Assembly: GCA_043421945.1 (NCBI GenBank)
Contig: JBHOGO010000004.1
Coordinates: 1 to 64,000, forward strand
Length of the DNA: 64,000 nt
Source: Thaumasiovibrio sp043421945
Lineage (GTDB): Bacteria; Pseudomonadota; Gammaproteobacteria; Enterobacterales; Vibrionaceae
Direction: 5' to 3'
The stretch's first letter is position 1. Each line of letters starts with the position of its first letter. The notes below the pieces were generated by a model. The model saw nothing but the letters and a program-made list of their open reading frames with translations, was not told the origin of the DNA and did not search any database. Shown piece by piece: positions 1 to 8,891 of the stretch. The translations under genes were made by a program, and so were the position numbers.

Positions 1-1
1 A

Positions 2-34
2 AATATCGCGATCGCGGCCTACGGCCGCTCATAA
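2..34 (+). CDS. possible 3' end of an upstream gene (partial)
   Basis: One plus-strand frame is open from the window edge and ends at TAA (32-34), giving a ten-residue tail NIAIAAYGRS. Two hairpins follow directly, which fits the end of a transcription unit. The fragment is too short to name a family, and the frame could be open by chance. Confidence 0.35.
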   Translation, partial: NIAIAAYGRS

Positions 35-39
35 AAGAG

Positions 40-63
40 AACCCCACTTCGAAAAGTGGGGTT
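40..63 (+). other. GC-rich hairpin without a T-run
   Basis: A perfect 10-bp stem (AACCCCACTT / AAGTGGGGTT) closes a CGAA loop. No T-run follows on the plus strand, so it is not a standard intrinsic terminator in that direction. It may stabilise the 3' end of the transcript made by the gene entering from the left. Confidence 0.5.
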
Positions 64-76
64 CGTCAGCAATCTG

Positions 77-102
77 AAGGGGCTTTTAGCCCCTTTTTTT
101 TA
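77..102 (+). terminator. intrinsic terminator
   Basis: A 7-bp stem (AAGGGGC / GCCCCTT) with a short T-rich loop is followed by a run of eight or nine T. It probably ends the transcript entering from the left edge and separates it from the DUF3299 gene. Confidence 0.8.
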
Positions 103-209
103 GTTAAGGTACGCTTTTATGAATGATTAGAAATAGTTATTAAACGAGTAGAGTGGGTGTCACCAATATTGTTTATTCTGCTGCTTATCTTTAGAACAAG
201 AATCAATTT

Positions 210-770
210 ATGAAAACATATGCCGTAGTGCTGTTAGTACTCCTAACAGGCTGTCAGGGAAAGAGTGTGGTAAAAGAGTATCAAGCCTTGCAATGGATTG
301 AGCTCATCCCTGAAGACCAAATTACATATCAGCAGCAATTAACCGAGTTTGAGCATGAAGCTTTAGCGGGTCCACAGGCAGGACTTTCACAGGTCACCAT
401 GCGTACTGAGTTTAATGGTGATGCGGTTAAGTTGCCGGGGTTTGTTGTACCATTAGAACTTGATAATGAACGTGTTTATCAATATTTATTGGTGCCTTAT
501 CATGGTGCCTGTGTGCATGTTCCCCCTCCACCAGCGAATCAAATTCTTCATGTTTATAGCGAAGATGGGCTACCGATTGAGTTAACCCATGATCCTATTT
601 GGGTTTCTGGAACGATTCATACAGCAGCCCTCGACTTTGATGTTGCCCAAGTTGGATATACGCTAGAGATGGATAGTGCTTACTTTTATGACTCTTATGA
701 GCAAGACTATGGTGGCGGTATTAGCACAACATCTTTTTATGAGGGAGTGATTGACTCCGTTTTTAATTGA
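210..770 (+). CDS. DUF3299-family lipoprotein
   Basis: Predicted lipoprotein of 186 residues. A short hydrophobic signal ends in a lipobox (LLTGC, Cys15), so the mature protein should be lipid-anchored on the periplasmic side of a membrane. The segment GFVVPLE around residue 77 and the stretch YHGACVHVPPPP around residue 100 are the hallmarks of DUF3299, a family of unknown function. It is the first of three plus-strand genes, followed by a PpiC-like protein and a HupE/UreJ-like membrane protein, so a shared periplasmic or membrane role is likely. The ribosome binding site is weak. Family assignment is firm; function is not known. Confidence 0.85.
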   Translation: MKTYAVVLLVLLTGCQGKSVVKEYQALQWIELIPEDQITYQQQLTEFEHEALAGPQAGLSQVTMRTEFNGDAVKLPGFVVPLELDNERVYQYLLVPYHGACVHVPPPPANQILHVYSEDGLPIELTHDPIWVSGTIHTAALDFDVAQVGYTLEMDSAYFYDSYEQDYGGGISTTSFYEGVIDSVFN

Positions 771-859
771 TTTTCCTATTAATATAAATTATTGCTATTT
801 TAGGAAATAGTTGTATGAGTGGCTGATTTTATCAACGTCTGCTCAGCGATTTATTACCA

Positions 860-1762
860 ATGATATCTGCATACAGAAGATATTTTAGATACAGAGATTT
901 TAAGATGTTGAAAAAGCTTTACTCACTTCGTCATGAGATGGTCATTAAATTCATTTTTTTTGGTAGCCTGATCTTTATTACGGATCATCTATTATTTAGC
1001 GATTCTGATTTAGAAACAATTTATCTTGATGAGCGTAATTTCTATTCTTATCTTAATGATCGTTATGAGCTTCATGATCGGGAGCAAGTAGAAGCATACT
1101 TGTATCAGGTTGGCCCTGCTCGTATGGAAGAACTTAAGCAGGCGTTTATTGATGACCAACTACTCTATCAGTTCGCAACGGATAACCAGTTAGAGCGCTC
1201 AGATGGTTTGCTTAAATCAATGATTGCAGCAAAGGGCGGTGAACTACTCCAAGTATTAACGACATCTCGAATCGATCCAGTGTCGACTGAAGAGGTTGTG
1301 GCTGAGTATGATAAGCATCTTAGTCACTATTTTACTCCTCAAACATGGAGTTTCGAGGTTAGACACTACGCGAATAGAGCGTTAGCAACTGATGCATTAT
1401 CTCGCTTGAATCAAGGTGAAGACCTTCCTTTACATCGAGAGAGTGGGGTGACTCGTCCTTTCGTTGAGTATGGTTTAACGCATGGCGATATCGCTCAATA
1501 TTACTCTCCAGTAATGGCAGAGTCTCTGACTGATGTTGATACTCATCATATCTGGTTAGGGCCTTTCATGTCGGCGCAGCATGCTCATATCGTAAGAATT
1601 ACCGAGACTCAGGCTGAAAGTACGACTCCCTTAGCCCAGGTAGAAGATAGTATTCGTATAAAGCTAGAAGCGCGTCGTGATCAACAAGCCTATGAGAAAG
1701 AGCTAGAGCGTTTACGCAGCCATGCCAAAATAGTGGACCGACTGGAGGTCTCGCTGTGGTAA
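860..1762 (+). CDS. membrane-anchored PpiC/parvulin-like protein
   Basis: About 300 residues. A basic N-terminus is followed by one hydrophobic segment (about residues 28-46), so the protein is probably anchored in the inner membrane with a periplasmic body. The C-terminal half (about 130-260) resembles the parvulin-type peptidyl-prolyl isomerase domain, with an EEVVAEYDKH lead-in and a charged helical tail. An internal ATG at 905 is an alternative start. The gene overlaps the HupE/UreJ-like gene by 7 bp, so translation is probably coupled. It may act as a folding factor or chaperone for its neighbours. Isomerase activity is inferred from family resemblance only. Confidence 0.7.
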   Translation: MISAYRRYFRYRDFKMLKKLYSLRHEMVIKFIFFGSLIFITDHLLFSDSDLETIYLDERNFYSYLNDRYELHDREQVEAYLYQVGPARMEELKQAFIDDQLLYQFATDNQLERSDGLLKSMIAAKGGELLQVLTTSRIDPVSTEEVVAEYDKHLSHYFTPQTWSFEVRHYANRALATDALSRLNQGEDLPLHRESGVTRPFVEYGLTHGDIAQYYSPVMAESLTDVDTHHIWLGPFMSAQHAHIVRITETQAESTTPLAQVEDSIRIKLEARRDQQAYEKELERLRSHAKIVDRLEVSLW

Positions 1763-2712
1763 AGGTAATGATTGGATTAACTTTCACCCTTTTTTCTTGT
1801 TTTGTAAAAGCACATAGCCTTGAACCCACTTATATTACGGTAGCGGAATCCGTCACTGGCTATCGTGTGACTTTAGCGATGCCCGATCAATTTGCTGAAG
1901 AACATTGGCCGCTAGTGACTTTCCCTGAAGCTTGTCAGTGGCACTCTATCTCAGAGGAGTTGGCTGATGTAGAGTGTAGTGAGGCGATAGTTGGTCAAAA
2001 TATTAAGGTTAATTACCCTAATGCTCAGCCTACTGGACCTACAATGATTTTTTATGAAAGTCTTGAAGGTTCAAGTCAACTTGATGAGTTACCGTCTTCA
2101 ATGGAGTGGAGAGTACCAGAGCAACCTAGTGCAATGACGGTGTATAAGCGTTATATCGTGCTAGGGTTCGAACATATCTTAGCGGGCTTTGATCACTTAC
2201 TTTTTGTTCTCTGCCTGCTGATGTTGGCTAAAGGCACGAGAAAGACTGTGCTGATTATTTCAGGGTTTACCGTTGCGCATTCGGTAACCTTAATTTTAAC
2301 TGCCTACAATTTTGTCTCTTTACCGGTTAATGCTGTTGAAGTCGCTATTGCTCTGAGTTTATTTATGTTGGTTCTTGAGGTCGCGAGTAGTGACAAAGAG
2401 ACATTGACTCATCGCTATCCTTTTGCTGTTTCTTCACTCTTTGGCCTTTTACACGGTTTAGGATTTGCATCAGTACTGATGAACTTAGGCTTACCAGAGG
2501 CACACCGTTTTGTTGGTTTGTTGTTTTTCAACGTAGGTGTTGAGCTAGCACAATTGACGATAGTGATTGGCTGGATGCTGGTTAGTTTTGCCATGAACAA
2601 AACAGGTGTAGATGAAGATAATTTAGCACAGCACCGTACATTGGCACTGACAGCTATTGGCTCACTGAGTGTTTATTGGTTAATTTCGAGGACGCTATAC
2701 TGGTTAGTGTAG
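1756..2712 (+). CDS. HupE/UreJ-family integral membrane protein
   Basis: 318 residues from a GTG start with a good GGAG ribosome binding site 7-10 bp upstream, overlapping the previous stop. There is a signal peptide (cleavage near KAHS), then a periplasmic region of about 110 residues, then at least six transmembrane helices. The motifs FEHILAGFDHLLFVL and LFGLLHGLGFASVL carry the conserved His and Asp residues of the HupE/UreJ_2 family. Relatives are linked to nickel or cobalt handling, but many members, like this one, do not lie near hydrogenase or urease genes, so the substrate is unknown. Last gene of the three-gene set. Confidence 0.8.
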   Translation: MVKVMIGLTFTLFSCFVKAHSLEPTYITVAESVTGYRVTLAMPDQFAEEHWPLVTFPEACQWHSISEELADVECSEAIVGQNIKVNYPNAQPTGPTMIFYESLEGSSQLDELPSSMEWRVPEQPSAMTVYKRYIVLGFEHILAGFDHLLFVLCLLMLAKGTRKTVLIISGFTVAHSVTLILTAYNFVSLPVNAVEVAIALSLFMLVLEVASSDKETLTHRYPFAVSSLFGLLHGLGFASVLMNLGLPEAHRFVGLLFFNVGVELAQLTIVIGWMLVSFAMNKTGVDEDNLAQHRTLALTAIGSLSVYWLISRTLYWLV

Positions 2713-2818
2713 TCACACCGAATAGATATTTATCGAGGCCTCATCTACCGAGGCCTCATCTTTATCTAGAACGATTGTGGTTAGGTTTTATTGCTTGGTG
2801 GATGACGAAAAGAGAGGT

Positions 2819-3241
2819 TTAACCCCATTGTTGCTCAAACCAGCTTTCTAAAATAACGACCGCAGATTGGGAATCGATATTCCCTTTACTCAAGGCACGA
2901 TATCCACCAGATTCAAATAGCGCTGATTTAGCTTCGCGTGTACTGAGTCGTTCATCGTGTAATTCAACCTGATAGCCAAATCGACCATGGATACGGTTAG
3001 CAAACTTACGTGCTCGCGGTGTGATAGCTTCAAGCTCACCACCTTCCATATCGAGAGGCAAACCGACAACAATTAAGTCGGGTTGCCACTCTTTCAGGAT
3101 TTTCTCGATATCATTCCAGTTTGGGGTGCCATCTTTGGCTTTGAAGGCGGTAAGAGGGTTAGCGGTGCCTGTTAGCTCTTGGCCTACCGCAACACCAATG
3201 CTCTTGGTGCCATAATCAAAGGCAATAATTGTACGACTCAT
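2819..3241 (-). CDS. ruvX: putative pre-16S rRNA nuclease / Holliday junction resolvase YqgF
   Basis: 140 residues, the usual length for YqgF/RuvX. The RNase H-like fold is visible: [14 protein letters not shown] at the N-terminus with catalytic Asp9, [11 protein letters not shown] in the middle, and DERLSTREA plus [12 protein letters not shown] at the end. The family processes the 5' end of 16S rRNA in Escherichia coli and was earlier proposed to be a Holliday junction resolvase. It overlaps the end of yqgE by 4 bp (ATGA), so the two are translationally coupled, the usual arrangement. Confidence 0.93.
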   Translation of the reverse strand: MSRTIIAFDYGTKSIGVAVGQELTGTANPLTAFKAKDGTPNWNDIEKILKEWQPDLIVVGLPLDMEGGELEAITPRARKFANRIHGRFGYQVELHDERLSTREAKSALFESGGYRALSKGNIDSQSAVVILESWFEQQWG

Positions 3242-3801
3242 GCATGTCCTGCTTCGCTGGAAAGGTTAACAGAGCTAAACCCAAATTGGGCTATCGCTCT
3301 TTTCCAGCGTTCATTAATAGGGGTTGAAAAAATAATCTGTGGGTCAGCTTCGACAGTGAGCCAACTGTTATCTACGAGCTCTCTTTCTAATTGACCTGCA
3401 TCCCACCCTGCATACCCAAGGGCAACCATAAAGGTTGATGGCGCGAGTTTGGTTCCTAGCGTCGCAAGGATATCTTTAGAGGTGGTCATCGTGATGGTTT
3501 GACTCACTTTCTCACTACTTGCAAAGGTAGAGTCGGGGTCATGAAGAACAAAACCTCGGTCTTCTGCAACGGGGCCACCATTGAGCACTGGTTGATTCAG
3601 GCTTGAGGGATCATCAATAGGGAGATCGCGATCAAGTTCAATTTGCTCTAGCATCGCATCCAGTTTTACATCAATGGGCTGGTTAATGATGATGCCCATT
3701 GCCCCTTCATCATTATGCTCACAGAGATAGATCACCGCATGTTTAAAGCGTGGATCTTCCATGGCTGGCATGGCAACAAGAAAGTGATTTTTGAGGTTCA
3801 T
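3238..3801 (-). CDS. yqgE: YqgE/AlgH family protein
   Basis: 187 residues with the DUF179 signature: [10 protein letters not shown] at the start, [21 protein letters not shown] near residue 25, a GGPV turn near 75, and [13 protein letters not shown] near 125. The family is widespread and conserved beside ruvX, but its biochemical role is unsettled; AlgH was named from alginate regulation in Pseudomonas. It overlaps ruvX by 4 bp and lies 138 bp downstream of gshB with a hairpin in between. Confidence 0.92.
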   Translation of the reverse strand: MNLKNHFLVAMPAMEDPRFKHAVIYLCEHNDEGAMGIIINQPIDVKLDAMLEQIELDRDLPIDDPSSLNQPVLNGGPVAEDRGFVLHDPDSTFASSEKVSQTITMTTSKDILATLGTKLAPSTFMVALGYAGWDAGQLERELVDNSWLTVEADPQIIFSTPINERWKRAIAQFGFSSVNLSSEAGHA

Positions 3802-3884
3802 AAGATAATCCTACAACTGCAAAGGATAATTAACTATCTTTATCGTGTATCAATCAGTATGCAGAGGAAATGAGAAACTGTCAC

Positions 3885-3914
3885 CTTCTGGTACTATTTT
3901 AGCTGTACCAGAAG
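3885..3914. other. strong hairpin between gshB and yqgE
   Basis: A perfect 10-bp inverted repeat (CTTCTGGTAC / GTACCAGAAG) has a 10-nt loop and lies just past the gshB stop. There is no T-run on the minus strand, so it is a poor intrinsic terminator. It may act in RNA processing, partial termination or 3' end protection of gshB mRNA. Confidence 0.6.
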
Positions 3915-3939
3915 TGCAACAGTAACGATCAATGAGTGC

Positions 3940-4887
3940 TTACGATTGAACTCTTTTCTCAATCGCATCCATCAGTTTGCCTGTGATAGAGACATCAAAT
4001 GCTGCTTCAATCTCACGAATACAGGTTGGGCTGGTGACATTGATTTCTGTTAGCTTGTCTCCGATAACATCGAGCCCCACAAAGATCAGGCCTTTTTCTT
4101 TTAGTGTAGGCGCTACGGCTTTTGCGATCGCCCAGTCGGTTTCACTGAGTGGACGTGCTTCACCACGACCGCCAGCGGCTAGGTTTCCACGAGTCTCGCC
4201 TTTTGCTGGAATACGTGCGAGGCAGTATGGCATCGGTTCGCCATCGACGACGAGAATACGCTTATCACCATTGGTAATATCAGGGACAAACGTCTGCGCC
4301 ATGCAGTAGTGCTGGCCATGGTTAGTGAGTGTCTCAATGATAACTGAGACATTAGGATCGCCTTGCTTAACACGGAAAATTGATGCACCACCCATACCAT
4401 CAAGTGGCTTAAGGATCACATCACCATGTTGCTCACGGAATGCATTAATCTTGTCTGCACGTCGTGTCACAAGTGTTGTTGGCGTTAGCTCTGGGAACCA
4501 AGCGGTAAAGAGTTTTTCGTTACAGTCACGGAGGCTTTGTGGCTTATTAACGATTAATGCCCCCTGATCTTCGGCGCGCTCTAGCAGGTAAGTCGCATAG
4601 ATGTACTCGGTATCGAAGGGAGGATCTTTACGCATTAATACCGCATCGAGCTGCGCGAGTTCGATCTCTTGTTCGCTATTGAACTCATACCAGCCATTGG
4701 GATCTTCTTTCAGCGTCACAGTGCGCGTACGAGCGTAGGTGACCCCTTGCTCGAGTGAAAGGTCACTCATTTCCATGTAGTGAATTTCCCAGCCACGGCG
4801 TTGTGCTTCAAGCATCATGGCAAAGCTAGAGTCTTTTTTGATGTTAATGGACGAGATTGGGTCCATTACAATACCGATTTTAATCAT
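3940..4887 (-). CDS. gshB: glutathione synthetase
   Basis: 315 residues, matching the family. It joins gamma-glutamylcysteine and glycine with ATP in the cytosol, the second step of glutathione synthesis. The N-terminal motif GIVMDPISSINIKKDSS, the central ATP-grasp segment (VILKPLDGMGGASIF) and the C-terminal INVTSPTCIREIE loop are typical. The start has a clear AAGGA site. It lies 9 bp downstream of rsmE, an arrangement common in Vibrionaceae and enterobacteria. Confidence 0.97.
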   Translation of the reverse strand: MIKIGIVMDPISSINIKKDSSFAMMLEAQRRGWEIHYMEMSDLSLEQGVTYARTRTVTLKEDPNGWYEFNSEQEIELAQLDAVLMRKDPPFDTEYIYATYLLERAEDQGALIVNKPQSLRDCNEKLFTAWFPELTPTTLVTRRADKINAFREQHGDVILKPLDGMGGASIFRVKQGDPNVSVIIETLTNHGQHYCMAQTFVPDITNGDKRILVVDGEPMPYCLARIPAKGETRGNLAAGGRGEARPLSETDWAIAKAVAPTLKEKGLIFVGLDVIGDKLTEINVTSPTCIREIEAAFDVSITGKLMDAIEKRVQS

Positions 4888-4896
4888 TACAGTTCC

Positions 4897-5628
4897 TTAT
4901 CCTAAATCGCCGAATCTGACTTGTAGCGCTGTTATTGCCGTCATAGCCGCTGTTTCTGTTCGTAGTACACGGGGGCCTAACAGCGTTTCTTCAAATTGGT
5001 ACTCTTCCGTCATGCTGATTTCATCAGCGGATAGGCCACCTTCTGGGCCTATGAGTAATTTCAGTTTGCTCACTGGGCCTGGTAGCGTATTAATGGAATA
5101 TTGTGCCCGAGGGTGGAGATTTAACTTCAAGCCTTCGTATTCTTCCGCACACCATGCTTCTAAGGTCATGATTGGACGAATTGTTGGGACGACATTCCGA
5201 CCGCTTTGTTCACAGGCTGCAATCGCAATCTTTTGCCATTGCTGCATTTTCTTTTCAAAACGTTCGTGGTTGAGCTTGACGCCACAGCGCTCAGAGATAA
5301 GCGGTGTAATCGTATTGACACCCAGTTCAACGGATTTCTGAATGGTAAATTCCATCTTCTCACCACGAGAGACAACTTGCCCCAAATGCAGATCGAGCGG
5401 TGACTCAACACTACGTTCAATGCGAGCTTGAATCGCCACATCGACATTTTTTTTCGAAGCGCTCTCAATGACAGCAGGGAATTCGGCATCAGTGCCATCA
5501 AAAAGCAAAACTTCTTGTCCTGCTTGCATGCGAAGTACTCGACCAACGTGATTAGCGGCATCGGCATCGAGTGATACTACACCTTGGCTAGGCAGAGGGT
5601 GCGGATGATAAATTCGTGGAATTCTCAT
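4897..5628 (-). CDS. rsmE: 16S rRNA (uracil1498-N3)-methyltransferase
   Basis: 243 residues, normal for RsmE. It methylates N3 of U1498 in 16S rRNA in assembled 30S subunits. The N-terminal PUA-like part ([24 protein letters not shown]) and the C-terminal SPOUT knot are visible, with [14 protein letters not shown] and [13 protein letters not shown] forming the SAM-binding knot. Only 9 bp separate it from gshB, so they form an operon. No strong ribosome binding site is visible before this ATG. Confidence 0.96.
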   Translation of the reverse strand: MRIPRIYHPHPLPSQGVVSLDADAANHVGRVLRMQAGQEVLLFDGTDAEFPAVIESASKKNVDVAIQARIERSVESPLDLHLGQVVSRGEKMEFTIQKSVELGVNTITPLISERCGVKLNHERFEKKMQQWQKIAIAACEQSGRNVVPTIRPIMTLEAWCAEEYEGLKLNLHPRAQYSINTLPGPVSKLKLLIGPEGGLSADEISMTEEYQFEETLLGPRVLRTETAAMTAITALQVRFGDLG

Positions 5629-5768
5629 AGGATCGTCAAGTTATTGGCTGTTTGATGCATATTAGCATGGAAGTGTGCATGCCCCCATGCCATCAATGGA
5701 TCTCATTATTAAAGACGACATGGGGGCGTGAGGGGATGACTTCAATAGTGGATGAATAAAGCCTTATC

Positions 5769-6476
5769 CTATAGCCCTGAGATAGCGCATGCTTGCTGAA
5801 CAAAAGGGTTATTGTTTCCTTGAATCTTAGCGATGCGACGGTCTCGTTCACACTCCCAAAGGTCTACAGGATACGTGTTATTCCAAGCTCGCATGAGCTG
5901 CTGCTGTGCGTTAGATAGCTGGAACGTGTATTGCTGGTTCATGTAAAGATAGATACGTGCAATGGCACCTCTGGCTCTTGCTGGTGGCTCTGCTGTACGT
6001 TCTTTAAAATCGACCTTCATCTCACATTGTCCATAATGGGCACCATGGTCACCGTTCCACTGACTAAAACGATAATTAGAACGGTCACCATTGACCTCTC
6101 CAATGGCTGGCGTCAGGTTGTGCATGTCTGACTCCATGACCTTAAATTGTGGGTCTTTGCCGCACTCTCTGCGCCCGCCATTTTGCCAACACTGGCGCTG
6201 GTGACCCATTTGCCATGCTGGAACAACATGCTCCCATTCAATACGATTAGCACGGACTTCTTGCTTACGAACGGTATAACCACACGCCGCTAGCTTTGGT
6301 TCGCCTCTGCGTCCGTTCCAATCGAAGTCGCAGCCACAGTAGAAGGTTTGGGTATAGTCATGGTAAACCTTATCGGTGAGCAGTCGCTTAGCCACATTAA
6401 ATGAACTCGGGTGGGTGCCAGCGATAGCAGGAAGGGTGAATAGAAAAGAAAGCAGTAGGGTAAAAGGTTTAATCAT
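5769..6476 (-). CDS. endA: periplasmic/extracellular endonuclease I
   Basis: 235 residues with a cleavable signal peptide (about 1-19, ending in PAIAG). The family degrades double-stranded DNA non-specifically in the periplasm or outside the cell. The active-site stretch [14 protein letters not shown] carries the catalytic His of the His-Me-finger fold, and the Asn/Arg-rich segment [12 protein letters not shown] follows it. Several Cys residues (FYCGCDF, RQCWQ, RRECG) can form disulfides, as in the Vibrio enzyme. The AAGGAG ribosome binding site supports this ATG. Confidence 0.96.
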   Translation of the reverse strand: MIKPFTLLLSFLFTLPAIAGTHPSSFNVAKRLLTDKVYHDYTQTFYCGCDFDWNGRRGEPKLAACGYTVRKQEVRANRIEWEHVVPAWQMGHQRQCWQNGGRRECGKDPQFKVMESDMHNLTPAIGEVNGDRSNYRFSQWNGDHGAHYGQCEMKVDFKERTAEPPARARGAIARIYLYMNQQYTFQLSNAQQQLMRAWNNTYPVDLWECERDRRIAKIQGNNNPFVQQACAISGL

Positions 6477-6779
6477 CTCAACTCCTTAATGAATTGAGAC
6501 AAGTATCAATTACAAATTAACGTGAAGCAACGCGTAAATGATCTTTGTTGTATCGGTGATTAACCTGAGCTTATCGGCTCTTTAATCAATGTGTTGTGAG
6601 CGTTTTTGCTTTAGGGACACGGGTGGTTGAAAGCTAAAAAAGCTCTAGGGTTATCGGTGGCTCAAAGCTAAATATGCATTAGAAGCTTTAGGATCATGGG
6701 TGGTCAAATGCATGCGTTAATACCGATTTACGGGGTGCTCAGGGCTCAACGTGTTATCTCGTTAGCTTGTCTTAGGTGC
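6477..6779. other. intergenic region with imperfect direct repeats
   Basis: No gene was recognised between endA and sprT. Around 6608, 6642 and 6685 a motif of the form GCTTTAGGG..GGTGG..AAAGCTAAA recurs three times with spacings of 34 and 43 bp and several mismatches. It probably also contains the endA promoter. A small RNA cannot be excluded. Confidence 0.5.
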
Positions 6780-7268
6780 TTATCTTAGGGCTATGTATTG
6801 AAGTGGCTGTTGGCATTGCTTACAGCGGTATTGAGATTGTCCTCTGCGTACACGGTTATGACGACGTATCGTGAGTTGGTGTTCTTGACAGTGACAACGG
6901 TAAGGAAATAGTTGCCCTTGTACTTGGCTGACGTCAAATTGATGGGTTGTTAATGCTGGGCGTTTGAATACGCCTTCCATAACGGCTTGCCACTCTCTAC
7001 CGTGAGGTTTTACCTTACCAAATAGTTGAAAAACAATGAGATGAGCCACTTCGTGGGGGACGACATCTGAGAGAAAATCATCCATATTATTGACCATTAA
7101 AATAGGATTAAAGCGGAGCTCCCAGCGTTGGAGATGCGCTGTTCCGGCTATTTTTCCCCGTTGATTAAAGCGAACTTCAGGCATTGGAATGGTTTTATTG
7201 AGCCGTTTTTCTGCGACTTGGATGCATTCAGCAATGCGTTCGAGGATACGTTGTTGTGGATTGTTCAT
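6780..7268 (-). CDS. sprT: SprT-family zinc metalloprotein
   Basis: 162 residues. The zincin motif HEVAH lies at residues 72-76 with a likely third ligand in KPHGREW (His89). The C-terminal part (about 125-160) contains a Cys-rich zinc-ribbon-like segment (YRCHC, RCKQCQ). These match the SprT/SprT-like family, whose eukaryotic relative Spartan is a DNA-protein crosslink protease; the bacterial function is poorly defined. It lies in the same orientation as metK upstream and endA downstream, a common arrangement in gammaproteobacteria. Confidence 0.92.
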   Translation of the reverse strand: MNNPQQRILERIAECIQVAEKRLNKTIPMPEVRFNQRGKIAGTAHLQRWELRFNPILMVNNMDDFLSDVVPHEVAHLIVFQLFGKVKPHGREWQAVMEGVFKRPALTTHQFDVSQVQGQLFPYRCHCQEHQLTIRRHNRVRRGQSQYRCKQCQQPLQYIALR

Positions 7269-7331
7269 TGAAGGTACTCATTGCTGGTTTTACGTGTATG
7301 TAGGCAGCGCCGATTATTTATGATGGGGAAC

Positions 7332-7362
7332 AAAAAAGCCAGAGACAAAAGTCTCTGGCTTT
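7332..7362 (-). terminator. intrinsic terminator of metK
   Basis: An 11-bp perfect stem (AAGCCAGAGAC / GTCTCTGGCTT) with an AAAA/TTTT loop is followed on the minus strand by six T. It lies directly after the metK stop. Confidence 0.9.
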
Positions 7363-7380
7363 AGAAGGTATTGCTAGTGA

Positions 7381-8532
7381 TTAAAGCTTAGCGAAATCGC
7401 GTAGTGCTTCAACTTTGTCAGTCTTTTCCCAAGGGAATTCTTCACGACCGAAGTGACCGTATGCTGCTGTCTTCTTATAGATAGGCTGAAGAAGATCTAG
7501 CATCTCTTGTAGGCCGTATGGACGTAGGTCGAAGAATTGACGTACTGCACCGATGATAACATCGTGAGGAACTTTCTCAGTACCAAACGTTTCTACCATG
7601 ATAGATGTTGGATCAGCTACACCGATTGCGTAAGAAAGTTGAATCTCACAACGGTCAGCCATGCCAGCAGCAACGATGTTTTTCGCAACATAACGTGCAG
7701 CGTAAGCCGCTGAACGGTCAACCTTTGATGGATCTTTACCAGAGAATGCACCACCACCGTGACGCGCTGCGCCACCATAGGTATCAACGATAATCTTACG
7801 ACCTGTTAGACCACAGTCACCCATTGGGCCACCGATAACAAAACGACCGGTTGGGTTGATAAAGAAGTTGGTGTCTTTATTCAGCCACTCAGAAGGCAGT
7901 ACTGGTTTGATGATCTCTTCCATCACTGCTTCACGCAGGTCTGGTGTTGAAATGGTGTCACAATGCTGAGTTGATAGAACAACAGCATCGATACCGACAA
8001 TTTTACCTTGGTCATAAGCGAAGGTTACTTGGCTTTTTGCATCAGGGCGTAACCAAGGTAGTGTGCCGTTTTTACGTACTTCAGCTTGCTTTTGTACTAG
8101 CAGGTGAGAGTAAGTGATTGGTGCAGGCATTAGCACATCAGTTTCGTTTGTCGCGTAACCGAACATGATGCCTTGGTCACCAGCGCCTTGATCTTTTGGA
8201 TCGGCTTTATCAACACCTTGGTTGATGTCTGGAGATTGCTTACCAATCGTATTGAGTACTGCACAAGAGTCAGCATCAAAGCCCATGTCAGAGTGTACAT
8301 AACCGATTTCACGCACGGTTTGACGAGTTAGCTCTTCAATATCAACCCATGCAGAGGTTGTTACTTCACCACCCACCATGACCATGCCGGTCTTCACATA
8401 CGTTTCGCAAGCCACACGTGCTTTAGGGTCTTGTTCTAGGATGGCATCCAAAACAGCATCAGAGATCTGATCGGCAATTTTATCCGGATGACCTTCAGAG
8501 ACTGACTCAGAAGTAAACAGGTGCTTTGACAT
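7381..8532 (-). CDS. metK: S-adenosylmethionine synthetase
   Basis: 383 residues from the preferred start [18 protein letters not shown], which matches the family N-terminus; an ATG four codons upstream (8544) is also in frame. It makes S-adenosylmethionine from methionine and ATP in the cytosol as a homotetramer. Signature segments include [28 protein letters not shown] and [19 protein letters not shown], which carry the ATP, Mg and K sites. It is divergent from tkt. A MetJ-box-like sequence lies about 85 bp upstream. Confidence 0.98.
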   Translation of the reverse strand: MSKHLFTSESVSEGHPDKIADQISDAVLDAILEQDPKARVACETYVKTGMVMVGGEVTTSAWVDIEELTRQTVREIGYVHSDMGFDADSCAVLNTIGKQSPDINQGVDKADPKDQGAGDQGIMFGYATNETDVLMPAPITYSHLLVQKQAEVRKNGTLPWLRPDAKSQVTFAYDQGKIVGIDAVVLSTQHCDTISTPDLREAVMEEIIKPVLPSEWLNKDTNFFINPTGRFVIGGPMGDCGLTGRKIIVDTYGGAARHGGGAFSGKDPSKVDRSAAYAARYVAKNIVAAGMADRCEIQLSYAIGVADPTSIMVETFGTEKVPHDVIIGAVRQFFDLRPYGLQEMLDLLQPIYKKTAAYGHFGREEFPWEKTDKVEALRDFAKL

Positions 8533-8891
8533 GAGCGTTTCCATAAAAAGTTAGTTAATCGTTCATATGAAGTGTAGACGTTTTGTCCATTCATATGTGT
8601 AGAGGGATCTACATCTGGACGTCTATTCTACCTAGAGTGGGATCAAAATCAACATTCCTTTTATAAGGTTATTTACCGCTTAGCCAGCCAATCGTTTGCG
8701 TCGCGAATGGTTACGCATCAATTATTTACATGACAATTGCGTCATCTGTTTGAAATAAAGGCGCTATTTGTCTAGCAAAACGTTTGCAGTCCCTCTATCG
8801 CTTTGCGACAATATGCCCCCGCCGAATTCAGTTTTTCAGTCATTGATAACTGAGAAACCTTATTAAAACTGTTTTTCACTCAGGAGCAGAC
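8533..8891. other. divergent metK/tkt promoter region
   Basis: This 359-bp region carries the promoters of both metK (minus) and tkt (plus). No further ORF was seen. It holds MetJ-box-like octamers on the metK side. Confidence 0.6.
8593..8624 (-). promoter_or_regulatory. candidate MetJ operator of metK
   Basis: GGACGTCT at 8617-8624 matches 7 of 8 positions of the MetJ box AGACGTCT. Three adjoining octamers in phase (8593-8616) each match about 5 of 8, the way natural tandem met boxes decay. A further AGACGTTT lies at 8576-8583 but is one base out of phase. metK is a known MetJ target in enterobacteria, so the call mixes sequence and precedent. Confidence 0.5.

Noticed and set aside
4817..5341. 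174-codon plus-strand ORF opposite rsmE and gshB
   Set aside because: Lies antisense to two well-supported genes; its Ser-rich composition is typical of a reverse-frame shadow.
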